The translations under genes and the position numbers were made by a program. Shown in pieces: positions 18,275 to 27,300 of a DNA stretch of 64,000 nt. Origin of the DNA: Streptomyces seoulensis (GTDB lineage: Bacteria; Actinomycetota; Actinomycetes; Streptomycetales; Streptomycetaceae). Under the pieces are notes generated by a model, which saw nothing but the letters and a program-made list of their open reading frames with translations, did no database searches and was not told the DNA's origin. The stretch is taken from assembly GCF_022846655.1 (NCBI RefSeq), contig NZ_AP025667.1, forward strand, positions 2,641,001 through 2,705,000. The letters are read 5' to 3'. Each line of letters starts with the position of its first letter. Position 1 is the stretch's first letter.

Positions 18275-18518
18275 GCCCGGAGTCTGATCCGCTCCACCCG
18301 GTTCTCGGCTTCGACGTCGAGGCCGACCGTGTGGTGCTGCTGGGTGACCCGCAGGTCATGTGACCGCGCTGGCTGCGGCTCGTAGAAGGTGCCGTCGCGG
18401 AGCATTGCGAAGCGCACGTCGGCTCGTCGTCTGGCGAGGCAGAGAAGGGCTTGGGTGTGATGCTTGCCCTACTTGATCTTCTTGTCGTAGTAGGTGCGGG
18501 AGGCGGGATCGGCCGTAG

Positions 18519-18835
18519 GGAGGAGTCGCCGCGATGGCCCGTGCAGGCGCCCGGGTCATCGTCGACGAGCTCTTCCTCGGCGGAACATACGCACAACAGC
18601 GATGGCAGAAAGCCTTGGATGAACTGCAGGTGCTGTGGGTCGGCGTCAAGTGTGAGGCGGCGGTGGCCGCAGACCGTGAGGTCGGACGTGGCGATCGAAC
18701 CATCGGGATGGCTGCATCGCAGGCGGAAGTGGTCCCATCAGGGTGTGGCCTGTGACCTGGAGGTGGACACCACACATGCGGAGGCGATGGAGTGTGCACG
18801 CACCATCGCCTCCGCATGTCATGTAATCGACAGCC
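18519..18835 (+). pseudogene. Chloramphenicol phosphotransferase-like gene, decayed
   Basis: The piece [20 protein letters not shown]...[21 protein letters not shown] matches the middle of CPT-like small-molecule kinases. The P-loop N-terminus is missing (in-frame stop at 18516). At about 18740 the frame shifts, and the C-terminal part continues in another frame as [21 protein letters not shown]. Both defects make it non-functional. Confidence 0.7.
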
Positions 18836-19025
18836 GGGCCGTCTGTCGCTGTGACGCTGGGACGAGTCTCGAAGGCGGCATCCCAGGACACAACGCCGCC
18901 ATGGCGGTCCTCGGACGACGAGTCCGCACCGGGCCGTCGTCTTGGAGCGCGACGACGCAGATGGCGGCGGCTTGGAGGGCCGCCGCCATCGAAATGTGCG
19001 GGTGATTGAAGGGGTGCCGGGTGTC

Positions 19026-19322
19026 TCAGTCACTGATGAAGCGGTCGAGCCGCACTTCGGTGAGTGGGTCGAGCGCTCCGAGTCGCGCGGCCGCGGCGGC
19101 GATCTGGTCGTACTCCGTCCGCAGGATGCGGATGCAGTGGTACTCGATCACGCGCGCGAGGTCGTCCACGGCCAGTTCGGCTTCATCGTTGTCGACCATG
19201 TGGACGACCGATCTCAGCGCTGCCGTGGGACCCTTCTCTCCCGTCAGTCGGGCAGAGATGCTCTCGGCGGCCGCGCGGACGAGTTCGGCGGGCGAATCCG
19301 GTGCGTTCATCTGCTGGGACAT
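19026..19322 (-). CDS. Hypothetical small acidic protein, immunity-like
   Basis: 98 residues, mostly helical: PAELVRAAAESISARLTGEK, SVVHMVDNDEAELAVDDLAR, and a C-terminal PLTEVRLDRFISD. GGGAGG overlaps the first ATG (19322), and a second ATG at 19310 is 12 bases from it, so the start may be residue 5. The pattern (an acidic pair of helices with DNDEAELAVDDL) resembles small toxin-immunity proteins, but I cannot assign a family. Confidence 0.55.
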   Translation of the reverse strand: MSQQMNAPDSPAELVRAAAESISARLTGEKGPTAALRSVVHMVDNDEAELAVDDLARVIEYHCIRILRTEYDQIAAAAARLGALDPLTEVRLDRFISD

Positions 19323-19325
19323 CCT

Positions 19326-19482
19326 CCCTCGGACCGTTCTCCGTCTGGAACTGCCATATGCAGCTGCGCACTTCGCTGCGGCGCATCGAGTCGATCTCGA
19401 CCTCTGGCCACCGGGCGCGGATCGCCTCTGTCAGCGCATCCCGATCGAGGCACCATCCGCCCACATCGCCCTCGACCACCAC
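19326..19482 (-). pseudogene. Fragment of a hypothetical gene cut by the IS5 insertion
   Basis: Reads GDVGGWCLDRDALTEAIRAR and SEVRSCIWQFQTENGP, a convincing protein segment, then loses sense near 19338 and overlaps the next gene. Its upstream side touches the left end of the insertion sequence at 19485. It appears to be a remnant truncated at both ends. Confidence 0.45.
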
Positions 19483-19484
19483 TA

Positions 19485-20339
19485 AGAAGTCATCTCATTT
19501 GGCTGAGTAGGCTGTCGGCTGTGGTGGAGATTGTCGAGCGGTTGGCGCCGGACGAGTTGTGGGAACTGTTCCAGCGGGTCGTGCCGGAGGCGCCGTCGCG
19601 GCCTCAAGGCGGCGGCCGACGCCGGCACGGCGACCGCGGGGTACTGGCAGCGATCGTATTTGTGGCGACGTCGGGCTGCACGTGGCAGCAGTTGCCGGCC
19701 TCATCGTTCGGGCCGTCCGGTGCCACGGCTCACCGGCGGTTCACCGAGTGGTCGAAGGCCCGTGTGTGGGCCAAGCTGCATCGCCTGGTCCTCGACGAAC
19801 TCGGCTCCCGTGGCGACCTGGACTGGTCCCGCTGCGCGATCGACTCGGTGAACATGCGAGCCCTGGAAAGGGGGACCTGACAGGTCCGAATCCTGTCGAC
19901 CGGGGCAAGTACGGCTCGAAGATCCACCTGATCACCGAGCAGACCGGTCTGCCCCTGTCTGTCGGAATCTCCGGTGCCAACGTCCACGACAGCCAGGCCC
20001 TGATCCCGCTCGTGAAGGGCATACCTCCGATCCGATCCCGTCGAGGTCCCCGTCGACGCAAGCCCGGCAAACTGCACGCCGACAAGGGATACGACTACTC
20101 CCACCTGCGGCGATGGTTATCCCAGCGAGGCATCCGGCACCGCATAGCCCGTAAGGGGATCGAGACCTCGCAGCGGCTCGGCCGCCACCGCTGGACCATC
20201 GAACGCACGATGTCCTGGCTCGCCGGATGCCGTCGCCTCCATCGTCGCTACGAGCGCAAGGCCGAGCACTTCCTCGCCTTCACCGCCATCGCCTGCACCC
20301 TCATCTGCTACCGCAGACTCGCCAAATGAGATGACTTCT
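19485..20339 (+). mobile_element. IS5-family insertion sequence (IS427-like group)
   Basis: 855 bp with perfect 19-bp terminal inverted repeats (AGAAGTCATCTCATTTGGC at the left, its complement at the right) and flanked by TA on both sides, the expected 2-bp target duplication. It carries a two-frame transposase. The intact ends and target duplication suggest a recent insertion compared with the other transposon remnants in the island. Confidence 0.93.
19521..20329 (+). CDS. IS5-family transposase, two overlapping frames
   Basis: orfA starts at GTG 19521 (VVEIVERLAPDELWELFQ) and holds the DUF4096-type N-terminal domain and the first catalytic Asp (IDSVNMRA), ending at 19880. The second half continues one base back, in the -1 frame, from about 19870: GPNPVDRGKYGSKIHLITE, LHADKGYDYSHLRRWL (second Asp), and RHRWTIERTMSWL (catalytic Glu) to 20329. 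A run GGAAAGGGGGAC at the junction is a plausible programmed -1 slip site, as is usual in the IS427 group, so the two frames together probably make an active enzyme. Confidence 0.88.
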
Positions 20340-20409
20340 TATGGTGCCGAAGTACGTGCACGGCCTCGGCTCCCCGGCCCGCACCGGACCATAGCCCTAA
20401 GCTGATCAG

Positions 20410-22194
20410 ATGGCGGACAACCTGCTCATCCATGGCGGCAACGAGAACGCACTTCGCACCCTGAAGGACACCGGCCAGTATCGAGGCAGGGTCAAGTCGG
20501 CATATCTGCGACCGCCGTGGGACACGCAATGGGGGTTCGAGCACCACGAAGCTCCTGGCCGCGCGTCCTGGCTCGGCATGATGCAGGTGCATCTGCGTCT
20601 AGTGCGCGACCTGCTCGCCCCTGACGGCTCTGCGTGGGTGCACGTCGACGACCGGCAGTTCGCTGACTGCCATGTGCTCATGAACAAGGTCTACGGCCGA
20701 TCGAACTTCTTATCTACAGTCGTCGTTCCGAAGCCTGCACGGAATAACTCCCGTCACTTCACGGTCAGCCACGACTACCTACTTGTCTTCGCGAAAGACG
20801 CCTCGACATGGCAGCCGAACCCTCTCCCTCGTACAGCCGAATCAGAGTCGAGTTTCCGCAACCCTGACAACGATCCCCGCGGGCCGTGGCGAGCAGCCGA
20901 CCTCTCCTCCCCCGTTCTTCGTGAGAACCTGCGCTACGAAGTGGTAGGTCCGTTCGGCACGGCCGTGCAGCCACCTGCCCGCCGTTCTTGGCGATTCACC
21001 CAGCAGCGTTTCGAGGAACTTGATCGCGACGGACGTATCGCATGGTCGCCCAGCGGCCGTCCGACGCTGAAGCTCTATCTATCGGAGGCCCCTGACAAGC
21101 CGCCTTCCACGGTATGGAGCCCGGCCGACGTGGGGACAAGTCTCCAAGCGCGCCAGCACCTGCGCGGACTGCTCGATGACATGCACCAGCCGGCTCCGTC
21201 GCCGGAACAACTGCTGCAACAGATTCTCACGATCGCGACCAACCCCGGTGACCTCGTGTTCGACTACTTCGGCGACTCAGGAACGGCCGCTGCGGTCGCG
21301 CACAAAACTGGCCGCCACTGGATCGCTGTCGACAGCGAGTCGCACGTCGTCCGCGACCGTCTGGACAAAGTGATCAGCGGTGACGACTCAAGCGGCATCA
21401 CACATGAAGTGAACTGGACAGGCGGCGGTCACTATGACGTAATTGCGGTGGCGAGACCCGACGAAGAATCCGGGCCCCCTGATTCGGGCGCCGACGAACA
21501 TGTGCGGATTCAGGTCGTCACGTACCGGAAAGACGGCAGCGTAGTTCCCGCATTGGACTCGACGGAGAAGGACCACCGATCGGCCGAGCTAAAGGTCATC
21601 AGGCAACGCCGCGAACTCTTGCAGGAGCTTCGGAAGGTCGTCAGCGACAGGAGTGCGCCGGAAGCCGCAGTTCAACGGATAATCGGACGCAATCACTGGA
21701 TCTTCGGGGGTGAGTACACAGAAGCCTCGGAACGACGTGACCTGGTGCCCCTCGACCAGCACGACATTCTTCTCGTGCGCGCTGACCGCAGCGTTCACGT
21801 CGTCGAACTCAAGAAGCCTGGCGCCGCACTTGTCAGGTGGCACCGCAACGGCCTGATCATGTCGAACGAGGTGCACGAGGCGGTGAGTCAGTGCAGGAAC
21901 TACGTTCAGAGAATGGATGACGCGGGACCGACACTGGAAACAATCCACCGCAACACACTTGACCTTGACTACGATTACCTTCGTACACGGGGAACCGTTG
22001 TGATCGGGAATCCTGATCACGTGGAGGTACCTGAAGTCACTCAGCAGATGGTTGCCCGTACCATCCGTTCCTTCAACACGGACCAGAGCCGAGTTCAGGT
22101 ACTCACCTACTTGGATCTGATCGAACGCGCGGAAGAAGCACTCCGCTTCGTCGAGGACGACCTCGAAAATCCTGGTATCGAGAGTGCACCCTGA
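20410..22194 (+). CDS. Mod-like methyltransferase domain fused to a Shedu (DUF4263) nuclease
   Basis: 594-residue two-part protein. Residues 4-320 follow the type III Mod / beta-class adenine methyltransferase pattern: NLLIHGGNENALRTL, motif IV region AYLRPPWDTQWGF, SWLGMMQVHLRLVRDLL, GSAWVHVDDRQF, HDYLLVFAKD, and motif I region DLVFDYFGDSGTAAAVAH. The catalytic (D/N/S)PP(Y/F/W) is RPPW, with Arg34 in place of the acid, and the usual AGSGTT is GDSGTA, so methylation is probably lost. Residues about 390-580 match Shedu: Glu418 (PEAAVQRIIGRNHW), Asp452 (HDILLV), Glu466-x-Lys468 (VELKKP) and Gln494 (SQCRNYV), a PD-(D/E)XK site. GC is lower than the flanks. It lies 70 bp after an IS, with no clear ribosome site. 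The likely role is a nuclease directed by a DNA-reading domain. Confidence 0.82.
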   Translation: MADNLLIHGGNENALRTLKDTGQYRGRVKSAYLRPPWDTQWGFEHHEAPGRASWLGMMQVHLRLVRDLLAPDGSAWVHVDDRQFADCHVLMNKVYGRSNFLSTVVVPKPARNNSRHFTVSHDYLLVFAKDASTWQPNPLPRTAESESSFRNPDNDPRGPWRAADLSSPVLRENLRYEVVGPFGTAVQPPARRSWRFTQQRFEELDRDGRIAWSPSGRPTLKLYLSEAPDKPPSTVWSPADVGTSLQARQHLRGLLDDMHQPAPSPEQLLQQILTIATNPGDLVFDYFGDSGTAAAVAHKTGRHWIAVDSESHVVRDRLDKVISGDDSSGITHEVNWTGGGHYDVIAVARPDEESGPPDSGADEHVRIQVVTYRKDGSVVPALDSTEKDHRSAELKVIRQRRELLQELRKVVSDRSAPEAAVQRIIGRNHWIFGGEYTEASERRDLVPLDQHDILLVRADRSVHVVELKKPGAALVRWHRNGLIMSNEVHEAVSQCRNYVQRMDDAGPTLETIHRNTLDLDYDYLRTRGTVVIGNPDHVEVPEVTQQMVARTIRSFNTDQSRVQVLTYLDLIERAEEALRFVEDDLENPGIESAP

Positions 22195-22255
22195 TGAGGT
22201 ACACGCTGGTCTCTCTGCGGACAAGTCGATGCACTCTCATGCCGCCGAGCGTGTG

Positions 22256-22812
22256 TTACCGGCCTGAACTCTGCTCGTGGTCTTGTGTAAGGCGGGCGGC
22301 GAGGTAGTCGGCCCAGTCTCGGCGGCCGTAGGTGACCCAGCGGACGGCCGTGTTGACGTGGAGGCCGAGGAGGTCGGCAAGAATTGCGGCGGGCAGGTCG
22401 GCGGCAAGGGCCGGTTCGCGCGGGCGCACGCCTGCCAGGACGGCCGCCGCAGCGGATCGGCTCCGAGGTGATCGGGCAGACGGCTGCGGTAGGCTCACAG
22501 AAGCCGCACCGCACGCCGGTAGCGGCAGGTGGAAGTAAGGCACAGACGCAGGCCGACCAGCTCACGGTGGTAGTCGTTTAATTCCGTGCCACTCATCTGG
22601 GCGAGCGTGCGTCCGCGGGCGTTGGCCCACAGCAGGACGTGGCGTACGCAGCTGAAGTAAGTGCTGATGCTGGCGATGGTGATCGGCTGCTCCCCGAGCG
22701 GAGTGTCCTGGGTGAGCTGGGCGTAGAACAGGCGCTTGGCGGTGGGGACGAACGCCGTCGGCAATGTCGTGAAGTCCAGCTTGAGCGACTTGCGGTCGAC
22801 ACGCAGCCACGC
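22256..22812 (-). pseudogene. Integrase-like gene with an internal deletion
   Basis: The 5' part (about 22800-22497) reads [38 protein letters not shown] and GLRLCLTSTCRYRRAVRLL, as in the N-terminal arm and core-binding region of Streptomyces tyrosine-recombinase-like proteins. The C-terminal piece (22480-22256) reads LPAAILADLLGLHVNTAVRW and RRDWADYLAARL, the usual end of such proteins. The central catalytic part (Arg-His-x-x-Arg-Tyr) is missing. It may be the relic of the island's own integrase or of another element. Confidence 0.6.
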
Positions 22813-23083
22813 CGGCGTCGTGGACGAGCGCGCCGACGGTGACCCGCATGACACCAGCGACGTGATCGACGAGCGTGCCCAGGAGCCCCACGTCCTTGGC
22901 GCGAGCGACCAGACCGGTCTCCTCGGTGGGTTCGCGGTTCACCGCGTCCTCGAAGGATTCCCCGGCCGCCACGTTGCCGCCAGGCAGTTCGAGGGTGCCG
23001 CGGCGGTGCAGGCCCAACAAGATGCCCTGTTCACTGAGCAGGATCGCTCCGACGCCGACGGCCGCGTGCGCTTTCGGCGACAT
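22813..23083 (-). pseudogene. NUDIX hydrolase, 3'-truncated
   Basis: Starts [20 protein letters not shown] at 23083 (GAGGTGG upstream) and contains a complete Nudix box: [15 protein letters not shown] followed by REPTEETGL. After [11 protein letters not shown] at about 22818 it fuses into the integrase remnant and loses its C-terminal third. Not expected to be functional. Confidence 0.75.
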
Positions 23084-23405
23084 CGACCACCTCGTCCCCC
23101 TCGCCGAAGCCTGGGACTCAGGCGCGTTCGGCTGGTCGCCGGCCGAACGGAAGGCGTAGGCGAACGATCTCGAAGACGGCCGTGCCCTCATCGCGGTGTC
23201 AGCTACGAGCAACCGCTCCAAGGCGGACCAGGACCCCAGCACGTGGCTGCCGACCGCTGTCGGCTACCGGTGCACCTACGTGACCAACTGGGTGGCGGAC
23301 AAGACCAGGTGGGGGCTCACCATGGACGGCGCCGAGCAGGCAGCGCTCGGTGATGTACTGGAGGAGTGCCCGAACGTGCCGGTGACCGTCACGTTTGCTC
23401 GCTGA
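23072..23405 (+). pseudogene. HNH/GmrSD-type secreted nuclease, 5'-truncated with internal stop
   Basis: The plus strand reads [20 protein letters not shown], the catalytic DH segment of the DUF1524/GmrSD HNH nuclease family, then stops at TAG 23157-23159 where relatives keep a Tyr codon. The same frame continues [38 protein letters not shown] and a normal stop at 23405. The N-terminal half is replaced by the antisense NUDIX fragment. Confidence 0.8.
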
Positions 23406-23636
23406 AGGCAAAACGCGGGCGAGGGTCTACTGTCCCGTGGTCGTGCCGCCGGCTGGCTGAATCCGCCGAGCGCCCCGTTGCCAGCAGGCAACGGGCCTGG
23501 CTGGTTCGCTGATGGCGGTCAACCGTCGGCGTGGGGAGGCAATCGATCTCCTCCTGCCCCGGCATCCGGCGCTATGATCGGCGCCGCGCTGACATGAGTC
23601 GGGTACTGGCCACCACCGAGCAACGGAGACAGCCGA

Positions 23637-24245
23637 ATGATCAAGTCTGGGTCCGGAGCCGCGTATGACGTCCAGACCTCATGGCAGAAATTCGAGGCGT
23701 GGCTCCGGCGTCATGCGCCCGAGGATCACGAAGCGCTGCGGCCGGGTGCGTCCGCCGCAAAGCTGGCCGAGTTGGAGAAGGAGATAGGGTTCCCGGTCAA
23801 CGATGACCTGTTGTTGTTGCTCTCGAAGCACAACGGAGTCGTCCCGCGCAGGTCGAGTGTGGAGGCCGGCGCCTTCCTGTTCGGTTACAGCCTTCTCGAC
23901 ACGGACGGAATTCTCGAGTGGCAGCGCAACCTCGCCTCCACCGCGCGGGAGGCCGTGGAGGACGACTACGAGGAGGAGGTAGTCGGGCGCACCGCCCACG
24001 ATCGGTGGGTGCCCTTCGCGCAGAGCCTTACCGGCGATTTGCTGTTCATCGACCACCGTGGCGAGCACTACGGGGACATCGGCGAACTTTCTTTCGGTGA
24101 TCCGGAATTCCTGTGGCTCGGACCGGGGATAGGGGCGGTGCTCCACGACCTGTGCGAGTCGGTCGAGGGCATGTCCCCCCTGCGGAGACTGGGCCGTCGG
24201 CCGTCCATTCACGAGGGACGCATGCTGGAGTGGGTCGCGGGGTGA
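23637..24245 (+). CDS. SMI1/KNR4 family protein, immunity type
   Basis: 202 residues. The N-terminal WQKFEAWLRRHAPEDHEALR, then KLAELEKEIGFPVNDDLLLLL, HNGV, and the central WVPFAQSLTGDLLFIDHRG fit the SMI1/KNR4 (SUKH) fold, common as immunity proteins for secreted nuclease toxins and also as general stress proteins. GGAG lies 9 bases before the ATG. It is convergent with the large NucA/NucB-domain gene and shares its terminator. A protective role against that nuclease is inferred from proximity only. Confidence 0.82.
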   Translation: MIKSGSGAAYDVQTSWQKFEAWLRRHAPEDHEALRPGASAAKLAELEKEIGFPVNDDLLLLLSKHNGVVPRRSSVEAGAFLFGYSLLDTDGILEWQRNLASTAREAVEDDYEEEVVGRTAHDRWVPFAQSLTGDLLFIDHRGEHYGDIGELSFGDPEFLWLGPGIGAVLHDLCESVEGMSPLRRLGRRPSIHEGRMLEWVAG

Positions 24246-24260
24246 TCTCCCCAGACTCGG

Positions 24261-24299
24261 GGTCGGTCCGCCGGACGGAAGCTGTCCGGCGGACCGACC
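24261..24299. terminator. Bidirectional terminator between SMI1 gene and large secreted nuclease gene
   Basis: GGTCGGTCCGCCGGAC and its exact complement form a 16-bp stem with a seven-base loop in the 69-bp convergent gap, serving both genes. Confidence 0.9.
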
Positions 24300-24314
24300 A
24301 GTTGAGACGGGCGG

Positions 24315-27300
24315 CTAGCTGATGTTGCAGACGGAATTTATGTCGCAGTACTCGAAGCCGGTCTGTACGAAGTAGGCGTCAGAGTCCAGGAGTCGGACCT
24401 CCGAGGTGAATCGTCCGAGATCTCCGCCAGCATCGGTGTTTTGCTTGACCGGCACCGCGGCCCGGCCGCATATCTCGTTCCAGGTGGGGAGGGGGTAGTT
24501 GCTGTCCAGTTCCAGCGTCGAGGTGCCGTCGGCCTGCTTGGCCGAATACATCTGCACGCAGTATTTGCCCGAGGTGAGCGTCATCCCGCCACTCTCACGG
24601 GACTTGGCGAAGGGGTACTCGTCGCAGCTCGTCCCCTCGGCGTTTGGGTTCGGGTTCCACTCCGCCACGGACAGCATGCACATCTTGTCGCGGTTGTCCT
24701 TGGCCTTCGTATCATCGGCCAGGCGGTGCAGCGGCTTGTTGTGCTGCTCGCTTCCTGGATGGGATGCCAGCTTCTCCATGAGCACCCAGTAGTAGGCGGC
24801 CGCGGCGGGGTATTTCTTCGTATTGAGCTGCAGCGTCGGGGTGTACTTGGGGAATACGCAGCCCGTGTTGCCGCCCACCTTGTTGTCGCACCGGACGTCG
24901 AACCCGCTGTTGCTCCACTTCGGGACCGCTTGGACGGCGGCGTCCGGGGTGGACCAGCTCGTCTCCCAGGTGAAGTTGAGGAGATCCTCACCACCGCTGA
25001 CCTTGTTCCACGAGTACATGTTGGTGCGGGTGGCGACGTGTGGGTCACCCGCGGTCCATGTGGTGCTGCCGGACCAGAGGCCGTTGCTTTCCGTGCAGGC
25101 GGTGGTGGTCCAGCACTCCTCGGCGAACGACGTCAGCGTCGTGGAACCGATGCCCGCCATGTTGACCAGAGACAGCTCGGTCCATGTGATGAACTGGTTG
25201 GACTTCGGATCAAGGTTGATCTCCTGGATCACCTTCATGGTCGCGTTGCCGATAGGGGCGCCGTCACGTGTCGCGGTGAGGACGAGCAGCCCGCGCAGGC
25301 ATCCTTGCGTCCTGGACTGCATGGCCGCGCCGCTGCTGTCCTTGCACCATCCGACGGGTCCCGCCCCCGCTGCGGCGGCCCGAGACGATTCGGTCGGGGG
25401 CGAGGGCTTTGTGCTCCTAGGGTCCTTTCCGTTCAGCGGCTCGTAGCTGGCACACATGGTCACATCGTCACTGCCTAGTGAGCAGGACTGCTTGCCCGAG
25501 GCGCCGCTGAGAGGCCGAGACATGCGCGACAATGTGGTGCTGACGTCCTTCGCTCGCTGCGCGGCTACGAAGTCGACGTCGGAGGCGTTCGGGTCCGCTG
25601 CAGGGAACGTCACGGCGTTCAAACCGTCGTAGTCGCCGGGTACGAACGCGACGGCGTCGTAGGCCACGTCCTTGTCGGCGTTGCCGTCCGGCGTGGAGCT
25701 GGTGAGCTGGACCTCCGGTGGCTGGTTGTTGAAGTTGTAGGCACCCAAGGAGACCCAGGCGTTGGCCTGCGATCCCTGATCGACGGTCTTGCTCACCGCC
25801 CCGAACGGCGTGATCACCTTGTAGGAGGCGTTAGACACCTGTGCCCCCGTGTCCGGGATGTGTACGTAGACCTTGGCCTGGTGGTTGCCGGACAGGGCGG
25901 CGTTCAGCTTCCAATCGCCGAGGACGGTCATACGTCCCCCGTCGCCGCCGAGGTGGGCGGCGTCGCGGGCGTGGGTGTACCAGAAGTGCCCCTGGTAGCC
26001 GCCGCCGATCTGGTGCAGGTCAGCCTTCGCATCGTACTGCCCTAGCCCCGGTCCGGTGGCGTTCGGGTCAGGGTAGAAGGTGAACTGGAACGAGCCGTCG
26101 GATGTTGTGGTGCCGCAGCTGCTCCAGCTGTTGGTGCCGTCGGGCACGGAGGTCACGACCTTCGCACCCGACGGGGCACCGGAGCAGACGGGGGTTCCGT
26201 ACTGTAGGCGGGTGCCTCGGCCGGGCTCGTTGACCACCGTCTGGTACTTGATGCTTTCGAAGCCGCAGCTGGTGGCGCAGTCGGACTTCCACGTCGTCTT
26301 GGCCTCGTGCCACCAGTACTGCTTGTAGCAGTTCGCGTCGGGACAGTCGGGCGGGCTCGCCGTGTTGCAATTGTTCTTGGCGTTGCAGAACGCGTCGAGC
26401 GGGGGCACTACATGGGCCCGGCGGTACTTCGCGCTGGTCGTCTCTATGACGGTCCCATTGGTGCCGTTCCAGGAGGCGGGGCGGAAGCCGGCGGAGGAGA
26501 AGCCGGATTCGCCCGGCCAGTCCTGCCGTCCGGAGGTGGCGTAGGAGTGACCGGTGTCGATGGACCAAGCGGCCCAGCCCATCACCTTCTCCTCATAGGG
26601 CCAGTTCTGCGGATGGGCTGCGTCCTTGGACGCCAGCGGGTCGAGGTCGGTGTTCATGAACGCGAGCCGGGACGGCGGATAGACCGGGTTGGCGGGGTTG
26701 TTGTACCAGCCGAGTCCCCAGTTGCCGTTGGTGCCCGCGTCGGCTTTCGTGTTGAATCCGAGGTTGTAGTTCCAGACGGCCGTGAACCAGTTCTCAGGCT
26801 TGGCCGGATCGTCGTTGTTCACGGCGATGGTCTGGTCGGACTTATGGACCTCGTTCCACTTGGCGGCGAGGATGTACAGCGACGCGGCGATGTTGGTGGT
26901 GTAGTCGATGGCGACGGCGCGCTGCGTGCTGGCTGGCAGGGACGTTTCATTCGGCTTCTCGTAGCCGGCCTTGCGCATGCCGTCGGTGACCTGTCCGACA
27001 CCGTAGCCGCAGTCGGACTTGTCCCAGTGGATGGTCCAGAATTCCGAGAGGGACCCTCCGGTCTGGTGTCCGTAGAAGCCGTCGACGGCCGCGAGAGGGC
27101 TGCCCATCTGGCCTGGGATGGCCCCGGACTCTGCCTGCCAGAGGTTGGATTCCTGAGCAAGAATGCCCAGTTGGACCTGGGCGGGGATGCGCCCACCACC
27201 GGTCAGCGTGGGTCTCGGGAACAACCCTTGCGGGTCGATCGTGGACAGTCCGGTCTGCGCGCGCCAGCCACCTTGCGTGAGGTAGCCGGAACGCAGGTTG

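Noticed and set aside
20410..22194. Ordinary type III modification enzyme
   Set aside because: The DPPY acid is Arg, there is no Res partner gene, and the C-terminal third is a Shedu-type nuclease rather than a target-recognition extension.
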